Program-made: the position numbers and the translations under genes
Assembly (NCBI RefSeq): GCF_000297395.2
Contig: NZ_HF570108.1
Coordinates: 2,956,106 to 3,020,105 of the forward strand
Reading direction: 5' to 3'
Length of the DNA: 64,000 bases
From: Micromonospora lupini str. Lupac 08
GTDB lineage: Bacteria; Actinomycetota; Actinomycetes; Mycobacteriales; Micromonosporaceae
In this document: in pieces, positions 52,460 through 60,781 of the stretch
Position numbering within the stretch: position 1 is the first letter of the stretch
Layout: each line of letters begins with the position of its first letter
The notes under the pieces: generated by a model
Seen by the model: the letters and a program-made list of their open reading frames with translations, nothing else
What the model was told of the DNA's origin: nothing
Database searches by the model: none

Positions 52460-52885
52460 ATGTCCACGGAAGCCTCCGCCCCCCGCGCCGTCGACAACAC
52501 CCCGCGCCTGCGCAACCGGTCCATCGCCCTCGCGGTCGCCGTGCTCGCCGCCGTGGTCGTGTGGCTGATCGCCACCGTCGCCGGCGCGTCGCTCACCGTC
52601 GATCAGGGCGCCGGCCCGCAGGACGTCACGGTGCTCGCCGTGATCGTGACGTCCGCGCTCGCCGCCCTCCTCGGCTGGGGCCTGCTCGCGGTGCTCGAGC
52701 GCCTCTCGGCGCACGCCACGACGATCTGGACCGCGATCGCCGTCGCCGTGCTCGTGCTGTCGCTCGTGCCGGCATCCCTCGTCGACGCCTCGGCCGGCAC
52801 CAGGGTCGCCCTCGTGCTGATGCACCTGGCGGTCGGTGCGGTCGTGATCCTGGGCTTCCGCCGGGCTGGTGCACGGCGCGCCTGA
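52460..52885 (+). CDS. DUF6069-type four-helix membrane protein
   Basis: A 141-residue membrane protein with four hydrophobic helices (about residues 22-44, 57-80, 88-107 and 113-133), a short charged N-terminus and an Arg-rich end. This matches the DUF6069 family of actinobacterial membrane proteins, which lack a known function and often sit beside MarR or TetR regulators. ATG 52460 follows CAGAGGAG. Expression is probably controlled by the divergent MarR protein. Confidence 0.75.
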   Translation: MSTEASAPRAVDNTPRLRNRSIALAVAVLAAVVVWLIATVAGASLTVDQGAGPQDVTVLAVIVTSALAALLGWGLLAVLERLSAHATTIWTAIAVAVLVLSLVPASLVDASAGTRVALVLMHLAVGAVVILGFRRAGARRA

Positions 52886-52899
52886 CGACGAGCGGTCTG

Positions 52900-52932
52900 C
52901 CGCAGGTCGAGGTTCATGCCTCTGACCTGCGG
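52900..52932 (+). terminator. Hairpin terminator after the DUF6069 gene
   Basis: CCGCAGGTC-GAGG (52900-52912) pairs with CCTC-(T)-GACCTGCGG (52919-52932): a 13-bp stem with one bulge and a 6-nt loop, followed by CTTTGT. It lies 14 bp after the DUF6069 stop, as expected for an intrinsic terminator. Confidence 0.75.
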
Positions 52933-53203
52933 CTTTGTCGGATTTCAGCAGGTGATTCTCCGGCCCGCGAGTGGTAGGACTGGTGCACCGAGGCGACGGC
53001 GGAGACCTGCCCGGGAGTCCGCCGAGTGGAAGCCGCGGCATCGTCGACAGTGGGGGCAGGCGAGCCGGTCGACGCTGCCGTGGCCAGTAGGAGGTACCGA
53101 CCGTGCATCGCAGAGGCACCACAACCCCGACCCGGTCAGCCCGGATGGCTGGCGCTCACGAATGCACGGCCGGCGTCCCACCAGCGCCAGCGACGCGACG
53201 ACA
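52933..53203. other. Gap without a recognisable gene
   Basis: About 270 bp lie between the terminator hairpin and the next likely start. Open frames cross it, but none has a ribosome site or protein features I recognise. It may hold the promoter of the small hypothetical gene that follows. Confidence 0.4.
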
Positions 53204-53581
53204 ATGACGGAGAACAGCGAGAGCGCGGCCGCCGCCTATGAACGCGGTATGGGCGCCGGGCGCATCGAACAGCGCCTGCAGGGGCACGACGAGCATCTGC
53301 GCCACATCAACGGCTCGATCGACTCGATGACGCAGGCGTTGCAGGCTCTCACCGAGGAGCTTCGTGCCAACGCCGCCCTTCTGACCGCCAACGTGGCCTC
53401 GGGGCGTCGGGACGCCCTGGAACGGGACAGGATCGCGGCCGTCCGCATAGAGGAGGCGGGCCTCTTCGATTCCCGTAGTACGGTCCGGTGGACGAGGTGG
53501 CAGCGCTGGGTCGCCGTCGTCGGGGCCATCATCCTGGTCGGGAACTTCGCCCTGGGGCTCTACCTCGCGTTCGGCAGCTGA
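53204..53581 (+). CDS. Hypothetical small protein with coiled coil and C-terminal membrane helix
   Basis: A 125-residue protein of unknown function. Residues ~15-75 are helical and heptad-like (IEQRLQGHDEHLRHINGSIDSM, LQALTEELRANAALLTANVASG), suggesting a coiled coil. One membrane helix is near the end (WVAVVGAIILVGNFALGLYLAF). The layout resembles small membrane-anchored coiled-coil proteins of phages and actinobacteria. ATG 53204 has no strong ribosome site, and the frame opens upstream to 52916, so the start is uncertain. Confidence 0.55.
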   Translation: MTENSESAAAAYERGMGAGRIEQRLQGHDEHLRHINGSIDSMTQALQALTEELRANAALLTANVASGRRDALERDRIAAVRIEEAGLFDSRSTVRWTRWQRWVAVVGAIILVGNFALGLYLAFGS

Positions 53582-53588
53582 CCCGCCC

Positions 53589-54026
53589 TCAGCTACGGGT
53601 GCGGCGCAGCGCCAGCCCGCCGAGGCCCAGGGCGGCCAACCCCACCACCAGGGCCACGTACGCCCCGCCGAGTCCGTTGCCGGTGCCGACGCCGCCGTCG
53701 GACGTCGCCACCACCAGCGCGCCGAGGGCCACGCCGACCAGCCCCGCCGCCAGCGCCACTGTCGCGCCGAGCAGCCCGCTGCCGGTGCCGACGCGACTGG
53801 TCGGGCGGGCCAGGGCCAGCGCGCCGACGATCACACCCGCCAGGCCCAGCAGGGAGGCCACGCTCGCCCCGAGTCGTCCGGCGCTCATGGTGGTCACGGT
53901 TGCCGCCAACGGCGCGGACGAGGTGTACGCGGCGGCCGGCGCGGCGAGCCCGAATCCTCCGAGCAGGGCGGACGTGGCAGCGGTGCACAGCAGACGGGCC
54001 GGCCTCAGGTTTCTCGACGCGAACAT
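53589..54026 (-). CDS. DUF6223-like secreted/membrane protein
   Basis: A 145-residue protein with a signal-type N-terminus (RLLCTAATSALLGGFGLAAPAAA) and two long hydrophobic segments separated by Gly/Ala-rich loops that repeat a pattern (GRLGASVASLLGLAGVIVGALALARP and GSGLLGATVALAAGLVGVALGALVVA, then GNGLGGAYVALVVGLAALGLGGLALRR). This matches DUF6223 proteins, of unknown function. ATG 54026 has AAGGAG at good spacing; the longer frame to 54128 is rejected. It is convergent with the upstream hypothetical gene, stops 7 bp apart. Confidence 0.7.
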   Translation of the reverse strand: MFASRNLRPARLLCTAATSALLGGFGLAAPAAAYTSSAPLAATVTTMSAGRLGASVASLLGLAGVIVGALALARPTSRVGTGSGLLGATVALAAGLVGVALGALVVATSDGGVGTGNGLGGAYVALVVGLAALGLGGLALRRTRS

Positions 54027-54245
54027 GTGTTTCTCCTTCGTCGTACGTCTCGGTGGTTGTCGCTCGATCCTGTCGCCGATTCGACCGCGGGTCGTCCGGC
54101 AGCCGGATGCCTTTTCCGCTGCCGCCACCGGCGCAGGCGACTGCCGCGCACGGCGCAGTTGCCGGCCGACTACCGCGGGCGCGGTAGTTCCAGGTCATCC
54201 GCGCGCAGGAGTCGCCCGCGCTGCGCCTCGGGCTAGGGTGCGCGC

Positions 54246-55364
54246 ATGAGCACAGGGCGTGCCGGTGTCCGGGACCTGGCGATCGCCGTCGGTGTGGCGG
54301 CGGTGCTGCTGGTCGCCGGGCTGTCCGCGGACCACACCACGATCGACAGCGACCTGCTGGGTTATCCGCTGCTGGCGGCCAGCGGTCTGGCGCTGGCGGC
54401 GCGTCGCCGGGCGCCCGTCGCCGTCCTGGCCGTCACCGGGCTGTGCGCGGTGGGCTACCAGGCGGTCGGGTTCGACGTGCCGGCCGTCGCCTTCCTGTTC
54501 GCTGTCTACACCGGTGTGCGAGCGGGCCACCGCGTCGTCACGGTCGTCGCCGCGGTGCTGATGCTCGTCGCTCTTCCCCTCACCGCTCTCGCCCCGCCAC
54601 AGGACCTGCCGCCGGGGGAGGCGTTCGCCCGGGCCCGGGGCGCGCTGGAGGTGGCCTGGCTGATCGCCGCCGGCGCCGCGGGTGAGGCGTTGCGGCAGGC
54701 CGAGCGGCGGGCGGACGAGGCCGAGCGCACCCGGGAGGAGACCGCGCGACGCCGCGCCGACGAGGAGCGGCTGCACATCGCGCGGGAGCTGCACGACTCC
54801 CTCACCCACCAGATCTCGATCATCAAGGTGCAGGCCGAGGTGGCCGTGCACCTGGCCCGCCGGCGGGGCGAGGCGGTGCCGGAGGCGCTGCTGGCGATCC
54901 GGGAGGCCGGCCGGGAGGCGAGCCGGGAGTTGCGCGCGACCCTGGAGGCCCTGCGCGACGACGGCAGGAACCCGCCGCGCGGCCTCGAACATTTGCCGGA
55001 GCTGGTGGAGCGGGCCCGGCTGGCCGGGCTGGACACGACGTTGACCGTCGAGGGCGAACGGCAGGCCGTGCCTGCCGCGGTGGACCGGACCGCCTACCGG
55101 ATCGTGCAGGAGTCGCTCACCAACGTCGCCCGGCACGCCGCCGCGGCCACCGCGTCGGTCCGCGTCGACTACCGTCCGGACGCCCTCGCGATCCGCGTCG
55201 ACGACGACGGTACGGCCACGCTGGCCACCGCGCCGACGCCCGGGGTCGGGCTGCTCGGGATGCGCGAACGGGTCAGCGCCCTGGGCGGTCGCCTGCACGC
55301 GGCGCCACGCGACGAGGGCGGCTTCACCGTCCACGCGGAACTTCCGGTCGGCCCGCCCGCGTGA
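54246..55364 (+). CDS. NarL-family sensor histidine kinase
   Basis: A 372-residue sensor kinase. Four membrane helices in residues ~10-150 form the sensor part (no large extracellular domain). A coiled linker (EALRQAERRADEAERTREETARRRADEERL) leads to the HisKA_3 dimerisation motif IARELHDSLTHQISIIKVQAE near residue 180 with the phospho-His, then an HATPase segment with VDDDGTATL and GLLGMRERVSALGGRL near the end. It should phosphorylate the response regulator whose GTG overlaps its stop by 4 nt. The signal is unknown. Confidence 0.92.
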   Translation: MSTGRAGVRDLAIAVGVAAVLLVAGLSADHTTIDSDLLGYPLLAASGLALAARRRAPVAVLAVTGLCAVGYQAVGFDVPAVAFLFAVYTGVRAGHRVVTVVAAVLMLVALPLTALAPPQDLPPGEAFARARGALEVAWLIAAGAAGEALRQAERRADEAERTREETARRRADEERLHIARELHDSLTHQISIIKVQAEVAVHLARRRGEAVPEALLAIREAGREASRELRATLEALRDDGRNPPRGLEHLPELVERARLAGLDTTLTVEGERQAVPAAVDRTAYRIVQESLTNVARHAAAATASVRVDYRPDALAIRVDDDGTATLATAPTPGVGLLGMRERVSALGGRLHAAPRDEGGFTVHAELPVGPPA

Positions 55365-56023
55365 TCCGCGTCCTGCTCGTCGACGACCAGGCGCTCCTGC
55401 GCAGTGGCTTCCGCGCGCTCCTCGACGTCGAGGAGGACATCGAGGTGGTGGCCGAGGCTGCCGACGGCCGCGAGGGGGTGGCCCTCGCCCGGCGTCACCT
55501 GCCCGACATCGCGCTCATCGACATCCAGATGCCGGTGCTGGACGGCATCGCTGCGACCCGGCTCATCGCCGCGGACCCGGCCCTGGCCAGGGTGCACGTC
55601 GTCATCCTGACCAACTACGGCCTCGACGAACACGTCTTCCACGCGTTGCGCGCCGGCGCCGCCGGCTTCCTGGTCAAGGACATCGAGCCGGAGGACTTCC
55701 TGCACGCCGTACGCGTCGCCGCGCGGGGTGACGTGCTGCTCGCCCCGTCGATCACCCGCCGGCTCATCGACAGGTACGTCGCCGAGCCGCGCCACCTGCG
55801 GGCCCCGAACGGCCTGCGGGAGTTGACCACCCGGGAACGCGAAGCCGTCGTCCTGGTCGCCCAGGGCCTGTCGAACGACGAGATCGCCGCGCGCATGGTG
55901 ATCAGCCCGCTGACCGCCAAGACCCACATCAACCGGGCCATGGCCAAGCTGCACGCCCGCGACCGCGCCCAACTCGTGGTCGTCGCGTACGAGTCGGGTC
56001 TGGTGGCCCCGCGCCACGACTGA
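55361..56023 (+). CDS. NarL/FixJ-family response regulator
   Basis: A 220-residue regulator. Receiver domain: acidic pair in LLVDDQALLRSGF, phospho-acceptor Asp in IALIDIQMPVLDG near residue 53, Thr/Ser in VILTNYG and Lys in GFLVKDI near 105. The C-terminal LuxR helix-turn-helix is LTTREREAVVLVAQGLSNDEIAARMVISPLTAKTHINRAMAKL near residues 155-197. It forms a two-component pair with the upstream kinase. Confidence 0.93.
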   Translation: MIRVLLVDDQALLRSGFRALLDVEEDIEVVAEAADGREGVALARRHLPDIALIDIQMPVLDGIAATRLIAADPALARVHVVILTNYGLDEHVFHALRAGAAGFLVKDIEPEDFLHAVRVAARGDVLLAPSITRRLIDRYVAEPRHLRAPNGLRELTTREREAVVLVAQGLSNDEIAARMVISPLTAKTHINRAMAKLHARDRAQLVVVAYESGLVAPRHD

Positions 56024-56094
56024 CCCTCGGCGACTCGCGGCGGACCAGCGGCCGCGCCCGGGCTTGCCGCGCGGGGTCCGGTTCGCCACGTGCC

Positions 56095-57015
56095 ATGATT
56101 GCGCCCATGGGCAAGCAGCAGCACGTCGGCGGGGCCGACCGGGACAGCGGGTCGGGGACCACGGCCGACCGTCCGACCGGTGGTGGGGCGGACGCGCGGC
56201 TCGCCGTCGCACACGACCCCACAACGCCACAGATGACCCTCATCGACCTTGCGTCCGATGCGTCGGTCGCGGTCCGCAAGGCGGTCGCGGGCCGGCCGGA
56301 CGCGCCCGCGCAGGCGCTGCGGTCGTTGACCCGCGACCATGATCGTCAGGTCCGGGAGGCCGTGGCGCGCAATCCCGCGACGTCGGTCGGTAACCTCCTG
56401 CGCCTGGTCAAGGACGCGGACCGGTGGGTCCGTTGGGCCGTCGGCGGCAACCCGGCCTGCGACGAGTCGGTCCGCCGGGTGATGGCTGCCGCGCCCGACA
56501 AGGAGCTTCGGGGCCTGCTCGCCGAGAGCCGCGACCTGGAGCCCGAGCTGGCAGCCCGGCTGGTCGACGACGTCTCGCCCGAGGTCCGCGAACGGCTCGC
56601 CACCCACACCCACGATCCCGACGTCATCGTCGCCCTGCTGGCCGACCGTACCGTCCGCGTCCGCAAGGGGCTCGCCCGCAACCCGCGCACCACCGCCGCG
56701 CAGCGCAGCGCCCTGGCCGCGGACCCGTCGGTCGACGTGCGGGCCGCGCTGGTCCGCGCGCTTGAGTTGAGCGAGGAGGACCTGGCGGGCCTGGTCGACG
56801 ATCGTTCGGTGCAGGTGCGGCTGGCGATGGCCACGTCCGAGATCATTCCGTCGCACGTCCGGCAGACGCTCGAACGCGATCCCGACGAGATGGTGTCCGC
56901 CGCCGCGCGGGACTTCCGCCCGGGCGTCGGCAGTTCCCCGGTGGTACGGGCTCCCCGCATCGGTACCCGGCGCTCCGGCACCGGACCGGGCCGGCCCGGC
57001 CGCACCGCGCGCTGA
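56095..57015 (+). CDS. Leucine-rich-repeat-variant (LRV/HEAT-like) protein
   Basis: A 306-residue protein built of about eight short helical repeats of roughly 24 residues. Repeats share the pattern D(x)SVxVRxAxAxxPxxPxxxLxxLxxD, for example DASVAVRKAVAGRPDAP, DRQVREAVARNPATS and DRTVRVRKGLARNPRTT. This is the LRV type, expected to form a curved protein-binding surface. The ends are Gly/Arg-rich and disordered. ATG 56107 is an alternative start. No enzymatic residues are seen. Function is unknown; it is likely an adaptor. Confidence 0.75.
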   Translation: MIAPMGKQQHVGGADRDSGSGTTADRPTGGGADARLAVAHDPTTPQMTLIDLASDASVAVRKAVAGRPDAPAQALRSLTRDHDRQVREAVARNPATSVGNLLRLVKDADRWVRWAVGGNPACDESVRRVMAAAPDKELRGLLAESRDLEPELAARLVDDVSPEVRERLATHTHDPDVIVALLADRTVRVRKGLARNPRTTAAQRSALAADPSVDVRAALVRALELSEEDLAGLVDDRSVQVRLAMATSEIIPSHVRQTLERDPDEMVSAAARDFRPGVGSSPVVRAPRIGTRRSGTGPGRPGRTAR

Positions 57016-57127
57016 CGCCGGCCGCGCGTTGACGTCGGCCGCGCGTTGAGGCTGATGTGCCGCGCGCTCAGGTCGGCCGGGCCGTGCGCCGCGGCCCGGC
57101 GGAGTCGCGCCGCGCGTTGAGGTCGCC
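57006..57127. repeat. Degenerate 17-bp direct repeats
   Basis: The unit CGCGCGYTGASGYCGGC recurs at 57006-57022, 57023-57039 (adjacent), 57061-57077 and 57111-57127, with a partial copy at 57040. The first copy contains the 3' end and stop of the LRV-protein gene. The block lies between convergent genes. It looks like local slippage of a GC-rich sequence; a role in termination is possible. Confidence 0.6.
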
Positions 57128-57181
57128 GAGGTCGTGCAACGTCTGACGTCGGCGGGGTCTGCGGCGGCCGGCCCGGTCGGG

Positions 57182-57658
57182 CTACCGGCGCGACGCGCCC
57201 GCCTGCGACGGGGAGGGCGGGCTGACGCCGGAGCCGGTCGTGGACGGCGACGGCGCCTCGACCGGGAGGTCGCGGCCGGCGAGACGGCGGAGAAGCTCCC
57301 GGATCTGGCGCTTGTCCGCGGCGGGGACCGCGTCGTCGAGCAGCCGCCGCCGGATGGTGCCGATGTCCGCCTCGACCTCCGCCAGCGCCCGGGGCGTCAC
57401 GGCGGCGTTCGGCATCGCGAGCGGTCGGATGGCGGCGGCGATGGAGAGACCGAGGGTGGCGCAGAGGCTGCGGACCTTCGCCAGCTCGGGGTAGCGCTGC
57501 CAGTCACCGGCGAGCCAGCGGAACAGCGTCGAGCGGCTCACGCCGGTGTGGTGCGCGATGTCGCCGACGGTCCAACCGTGTTGCTCGCGGGCATCGTCGA
57601 CGGCCTGGCGGACGAACTGCGCGAACGCCATCTGAGGTGTCGTGGGGTAGGTGTCCAT
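57182..57658 (-). CDS. XRE-type helix-turn-helix regulator
   Basis: A 158-residue DNA-binding protein. The helix-turn-helix is FVRQAVDDAREQHGWTVGDIAHHTGVSRSTLFRWLAGDWQRYPELAKVRSLCATLGLS (residues ~13-70); the rest is a helical segment with many Arg residues and a Ser/Pro-rich tail. The start at ATG 57658 is set by the onset of homology; the frame opens upstream to 57967 with no support. It is divergent from the amino-acid importer operon and may regulate it. Confidence 0.78.
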   Translation of the reverse strand: MDTYPTTPQMAFAQFVRQAVDDAREQHGWTVGDIAHHTGVSRSTLFRWLAGDWQRYPELAKVRSLCATLGLSIAAAIRPLAMPNAAVTPRALAEVEADIGTIRRRLLDDAVPAADKRQIRELLRRLAGRDLPVEAPSPSTTGSGVSPPSPSQAGASRR

Positions 57659-58012
57659 CCTCAGTCGTGCCCTCCCACCCGGGATCGCCTCGGTGTACCC
57701 GGCTCGATGGTCAGTTCTGATCACCCATTCCGAAGTCGGCGGTACCACTGATCGTCTACCAGCTTCTGTGGTGGCGCAGCGACGGCCGGCACGGCGGCCT
57801 ACTCGTTCGAGGTGGCTCGGATACTCAAATGCCGTTCGCCCCCGTTCGTGGCCGGCTGTCGGGTTCACGGACTGTGATGGTCGCCGCAGCACGGCGGCTA
57901 CGCCGCGTGATCTGGGTACCGTTCGTCGAATCAGGTACCGTCCCCTGTCACACCGTCTTCGCACCAACCTGGCTGCCCGTCACAGCGGGAGCCGAACCGG
58001 AGGGACACACTC
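57659..58012. promoter_or_regulatory. Divergent control region, XRE regulator/amino-acid importer
   Basis: This 354-bp gap has no convincing gene. GGTACCGT occurs twice in direct orientation (57915-57922 and 57934-57941, 19 bp apart), which could be a regulator site. GGAGGG lies about 10 nt before the importer GTG at 58013. The promoters of both flanking genes should lie here. Confidence 0.45.
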
Positions 58013-58831
58013 GTGAGAGTCCGTAGCGCAGTCCGTCAGGCCGGCCTCGTCGCGGCGGTCGCCGCTCTGGCGTTGAGCGCGGGATGCGCCAAGAAGGACG
58101 ACAGCGAGGTCCAGGCGAGCGGGGTCAAGCTGGTCGAGGCCGGCAAGCTGACCGTCTGCACCCACCTGCCGTACCCGCCGTTCCAGTCGAAGGACGCCAG
58201 CGGCAAGGTCACCGGATTCGACGTCGACGTGATGGACCTCGTGGCGAAGGAGCTGGGCGTCGAGCAGACGATCATCGACACGCCGTTCGAGGGGATCAAG
58301 TCCGGTCAGGACCTGAACACCGGCAAGTGCGACGCTGCCGCCGCCGGCATGACCATCACCGCCGAACGGCAGAAGGTGATGAACTTCTCCGACCCGTACT
58401 TCGACGCCACCCAGGCGATGCTGGTGAAGACCGGCAAGACGTACAAGACGCTCGACGACCTGCGGGGCAAGAAGGTGGGCGTGCAGGCGGCCACCACCGG
58501 CCGTGACTACGCGAAGAAGTTCGAGAAGGAGAAGGGCCTCCAGCTCGTCGAGTTCGAGGACCTCGCCGCCGAGCAGCAGGCGCTCGCCAACGGCCAGGTG
58601 GAGGCCGCCGTCAACGACCTGCCGGTCTGGAGCGAGTACCTGAAGAAGAACCCGGGCGGGTTCCAGGTGACCGCCGAGTTCGACACCGGCGAGCAGTACG
58701 GGTTCTCGGTGAAGAAGGACGGCAACCCGGAGCTGCTCAAGAAGATCAACGAGACGCTGGCGAAGGCCAAGCAGGACGGCTCGTACGACGCGATCTACGA
58801 GAAGTGGATCGGCAAGCGGCCGAGCGCCTGA
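58013..58831 (+). CDS. Polar amino-acid ABC transporter substrate-binding lipoprotein
   Basis: A 272-residue lipoprotein: signal with lipobox SAGC near residue 25, then a type II periplasmic-binding fold. GKLTVCTHLPYPPFQ near 45, GFDVDVMDLVAKELG near 65, CDAAAAGMTITAERQKVMNFSDPYFD near 103 and GVQAATTGRDYAKKF near 155 are the family hallmarks (His/Gln/Lys/Arg and polar amino-acid family 3). It delivers an amino acid to the permease encoded downstream. GTG start after GGAGGG. Confidence 0.9.
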   Translation: MRVRSAVRQAGLVAAVAALALSAGCAKKDDSEVQASGVKLVEAGKLTVCTHLPYPPFQSKDASGKVTGFDVDVMDLVAKELGVEQTIIDTPFEGIKSGQDLNTGKCDAAAAGMTITAERQKVMNFSDPYFDATQAMLVKTGKTYKTLDDLRGKKVGVQAATTGRDYAKKFEKEKGLQLVEFEDLAAEQQALANGQVEAAVNDLPVWSEYLKKNPGGFQVTAEFDTGEQYGFSVKKDGNPELLKKINETLAKAKQDGSYDAIYEKWIGKRPSA

Positions 58832-58844
58832 TCGAAGCTCAGTG

Positions 58845-58875
58845 GGGGAGGGCGCACGTGCTGTGCGCCCTCCCC
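58845..58875 (+). terminator. Intercistronic hairpin between binding protein and permease
   Basis: GGGGAGGGCGCAC (58845-58857) and GTGCGCCCTCCCC (58863-58875) form a perfect 13-bp stem with a 5-nt loop, 13 bp after the binding-protein stop. No T-tract follows. Such hairpins often partly terminate or stabilise the upstream message, giving more binding protein than permease. Confidence 0.75.
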
Positions 58876-58907
58876 GTCGACACACTCCGGAAGGGCAACG
58901 AGCCGAC

Positions 58908-59702
58908 GTGAAGCTGCGACGCCGCCAGCGGGAACGACTGTCCCTCGGCATCCAGTACCTGGTCTTCGTCGCGATCATCGCCGCGGTGCTCGTCGCCGCG
59001 GACTGGGGCCGGTTGGCCGACGCGTTCTTCCGCGTCGACATCATCGAGTCGATGTTCCCGACCATCATCACCGTGGCGCTGCGCAACACGATCCTCTACA
59101 CGGTGGGCGCGTTCGCCTTCGGCCTCGTGTTCGGCACCGTCCTCGCGCTGATGCGGCTGTCCCGGGTGGCGCCGTACCGCTGGGTGGCGACCGCGTACAT
59201 CGAGCTGTTCCGGGGTCTGCCGGCGCTGCTGGTGCTCTTCCTCGTCGGGTACGGCATCCCCATCGCCTTCCCGGAGCGGGAGATTCCCGGTGGCGTGTTC
59301 GGCTCGATCGCCATCGGTCTCGGCCTGACCGCCGCCGCGTACATGGCCGAGACCATCCGGGCGGGCATCCAGGCCGTGCCGAAGGGGCAGATGGAGGCGG
59401 CCCGCACCCTCGGCATGTCGCACGTCACCGCCATGCGCACCATCGTGATCCCGCAGGCGTTCCGGATCGTCATCCCGCCGCTGACGAACGAGCTCATCCT
59501 GCTCACCAAGGACTCGTCGCTGGCCTACGTGCTGGGCGTGACGGCATCGACCATCGAGGTCACCAAGTTCGGCCGGGACATGCTCAACGACCGGGTGAAC
59601 GCGACGCCGCTGCTGGTGGCCGGCCTCGCGTACCTGGTCATCACCCTGCCCCTGTCCCAGGTGGTGCGCCGCCTCGAACTCCGCTACGCCAAGGCCCGGT
59701 GA
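58908..59702 (+). CDS. Amino-acid ABC transporter permease (HisM/GlnP type)
   Basis: A 264-residue membrane permease with about five to six helices. The first helix is [42 protein letters not shown] is near residue 103 and the EAA loop [42 protein letters not shown] near 165-205. Start GTG 58908 is chosen; the frame opens upstream to 58842 inside the hairpin, which is unlikely to be coding. Confidence 0.88.
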   Translation: MKLRRRQRERLSLGIQYLVFVAIIAAVLVAADWGRLADAFFRVDIIESMFPTIITVALRNTILYTVGAFAFGLVFGTVLALMRLSRVAPYRWVATAYIELFRGLPALLVLFLVGYGIPIAFPEREIPGGVFGSIAIGLGLTAAAYMAETIRAGIQAVPKGQMEAARTLGMSHVTAMRTIVIPQAFRIVIPPLTNELILLTKDSSLAYVLGVTASTIEVTKFGRDMLNDRVNATPLLVAGLAYLVITLPLSQVVRRLELRYAKAR

Positions 59703-60547
59703 CCCGCATGACGACCACCCCGTCCCGTCCCGCCGTCGAGATCCGCGACCTGCACAAGTCCTTCGGGGCGCTCGAGGTGCTCAAGGGCATCGACTTCGAG
59801 GTCGGTCAGGGCGAGGTCGTCTGCGTGATCGGGCCGTCCGGCTCCGGCAAGTCGACGCTGCTGCGCTGCGTCGACCTCCTCGAAGAGCCGACCGCCGGCA
59901 GGATCTGGGTGAACGGCGTCGAGATGACCGACCCGGACGTCGAGATCGACGCCGTACGCCGGGGCATCGGCATGGTGTTCCAGTCGTTCAACCTGTTTCC
60001 ACACCTGACCGTGCTGAACAACCTCACCGTCGCCCAGCGTCGGGTGCTGCGGCGCGGTCGCGCCGAGGCCGAGCGGATCGCGCGGGCCAACCTGGAGCGT
60101 GTCGGCCTGAGCGACAAGGCCGACGCGTTCCCGGCGCAGCTCTCCGGCGGGCAGCAGCAGCGGGCCGCGATCGCCCGGTCGTTGTCGATGGAGCCGAAGC
60201 TGATGCTCTTCGACGAGCCGACCTCGGCGCTCGACCCGGAGTTGGTCGGCGACGTGCTCACCGTCATGCGCAAGCTGGCCGAGGACGGCATGACGATGAT
60301 GGTGGTCACCCACGAGATGGCGTTCGCCCGGGACGTGGCCGACCGGGTCGTGTTCATGGACGGCGGTGTCGTGGTCGAGCAGGGACCGCCGCAGGAGGTG
60401 CTGGGCGCGCCGAAGCACGAGCGGACCCGCGCGTTCCTCGCCCGGGTCCTCGACCCGACTCGCGTGGCGCGGCTCGGTCAGCCCGACGAGTCACCGGCGC
60501 CGCCCGAGGGCCCCGGCCTGCCGACCGACGGCCGCCACATCGTCTGA
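59699..60547 (+). CDS. Amino-acid ABC transporter ATP-binding protein (GlnQ/HisP type)
   Basis: A 282-residue ABC ATPase: [17 protein letters not shown], Walker [10 protein letters not shown] near residue 47, Q-loop [10 protein letters not shown] near 100, signature LSGGQQQR near 150, Walker [17 protein letters not shown] near 173, and switch [21 protein letters not shown] near 205. It energises the amino-acid importer. GTG 59699 overlaps the permease stop by 4 nt and has AAGG upstream; ATG 59708 is an alternative. The C-terminal ~25 residues are Pro-rich. Confidence 0.9.
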   Translation: MTRMTTTPSRPAVEIRDLHKSFGALEVLKGIDFEVGQGEVVCVIGPSGSGKSTLLRCVDLLEEPTAGRIWVNGVEMTDPDVEIDAVRRGIGMVFQSFNLFPHLTVLNNLTVAQRRVLRRGRAEAERIARANLERVGLSDKADAFPAQLSGGQQQRAAIARSLSMEPKLMLFDEPTSALDPELVGDVLTVMRKLAEDGMTMMVVTHEMAFARDVADRVVFMDGGVVVEQGPPQEVLGAPKHERTRAFLARVLDPTRVARLGQPDESPAPPEGPGLPTDGRHIV

Positions 60548-60624
60548 TCACGCCACAACGCCTGGTCAATCGACGTACGTTGTGATGTCGCGGTAATCTT
60601 CCTGCAATCAGACCTGTACTTTCG

Positions 60625-60658
60625 TCGATGGATTACATAAGTTGGGTTCATCCATCGA
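60625..60658. promoter_or_regulatory. Inverted repeat upstream of the laccase gene
   Basis: TCGATGGAT (60625-60633) and ATCCATCGA (60650-60658) are perfect 9-bp arms with a 16-nt spacer, in an AT-rich gap that lacks genes (60548-60781). It lies about 120 bp before the laccase start. It may be an operator (for example of a metal- or stress-responsive regulator) or a hairpin after the ABC operon. Confidence 0.5.
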
Positions 60659-60781
60659 AAGTTCTGAGTCTTCCGAGCGAAGTCCGCGACGATCCTCACC
60701 TCAGTCGTGCTGCCGCCTTGTGCTCGGCGGTCGATGCACCCTGCCCTCGTCGTGTCTTCGCCCGGTCGGGAACGGAGACCC

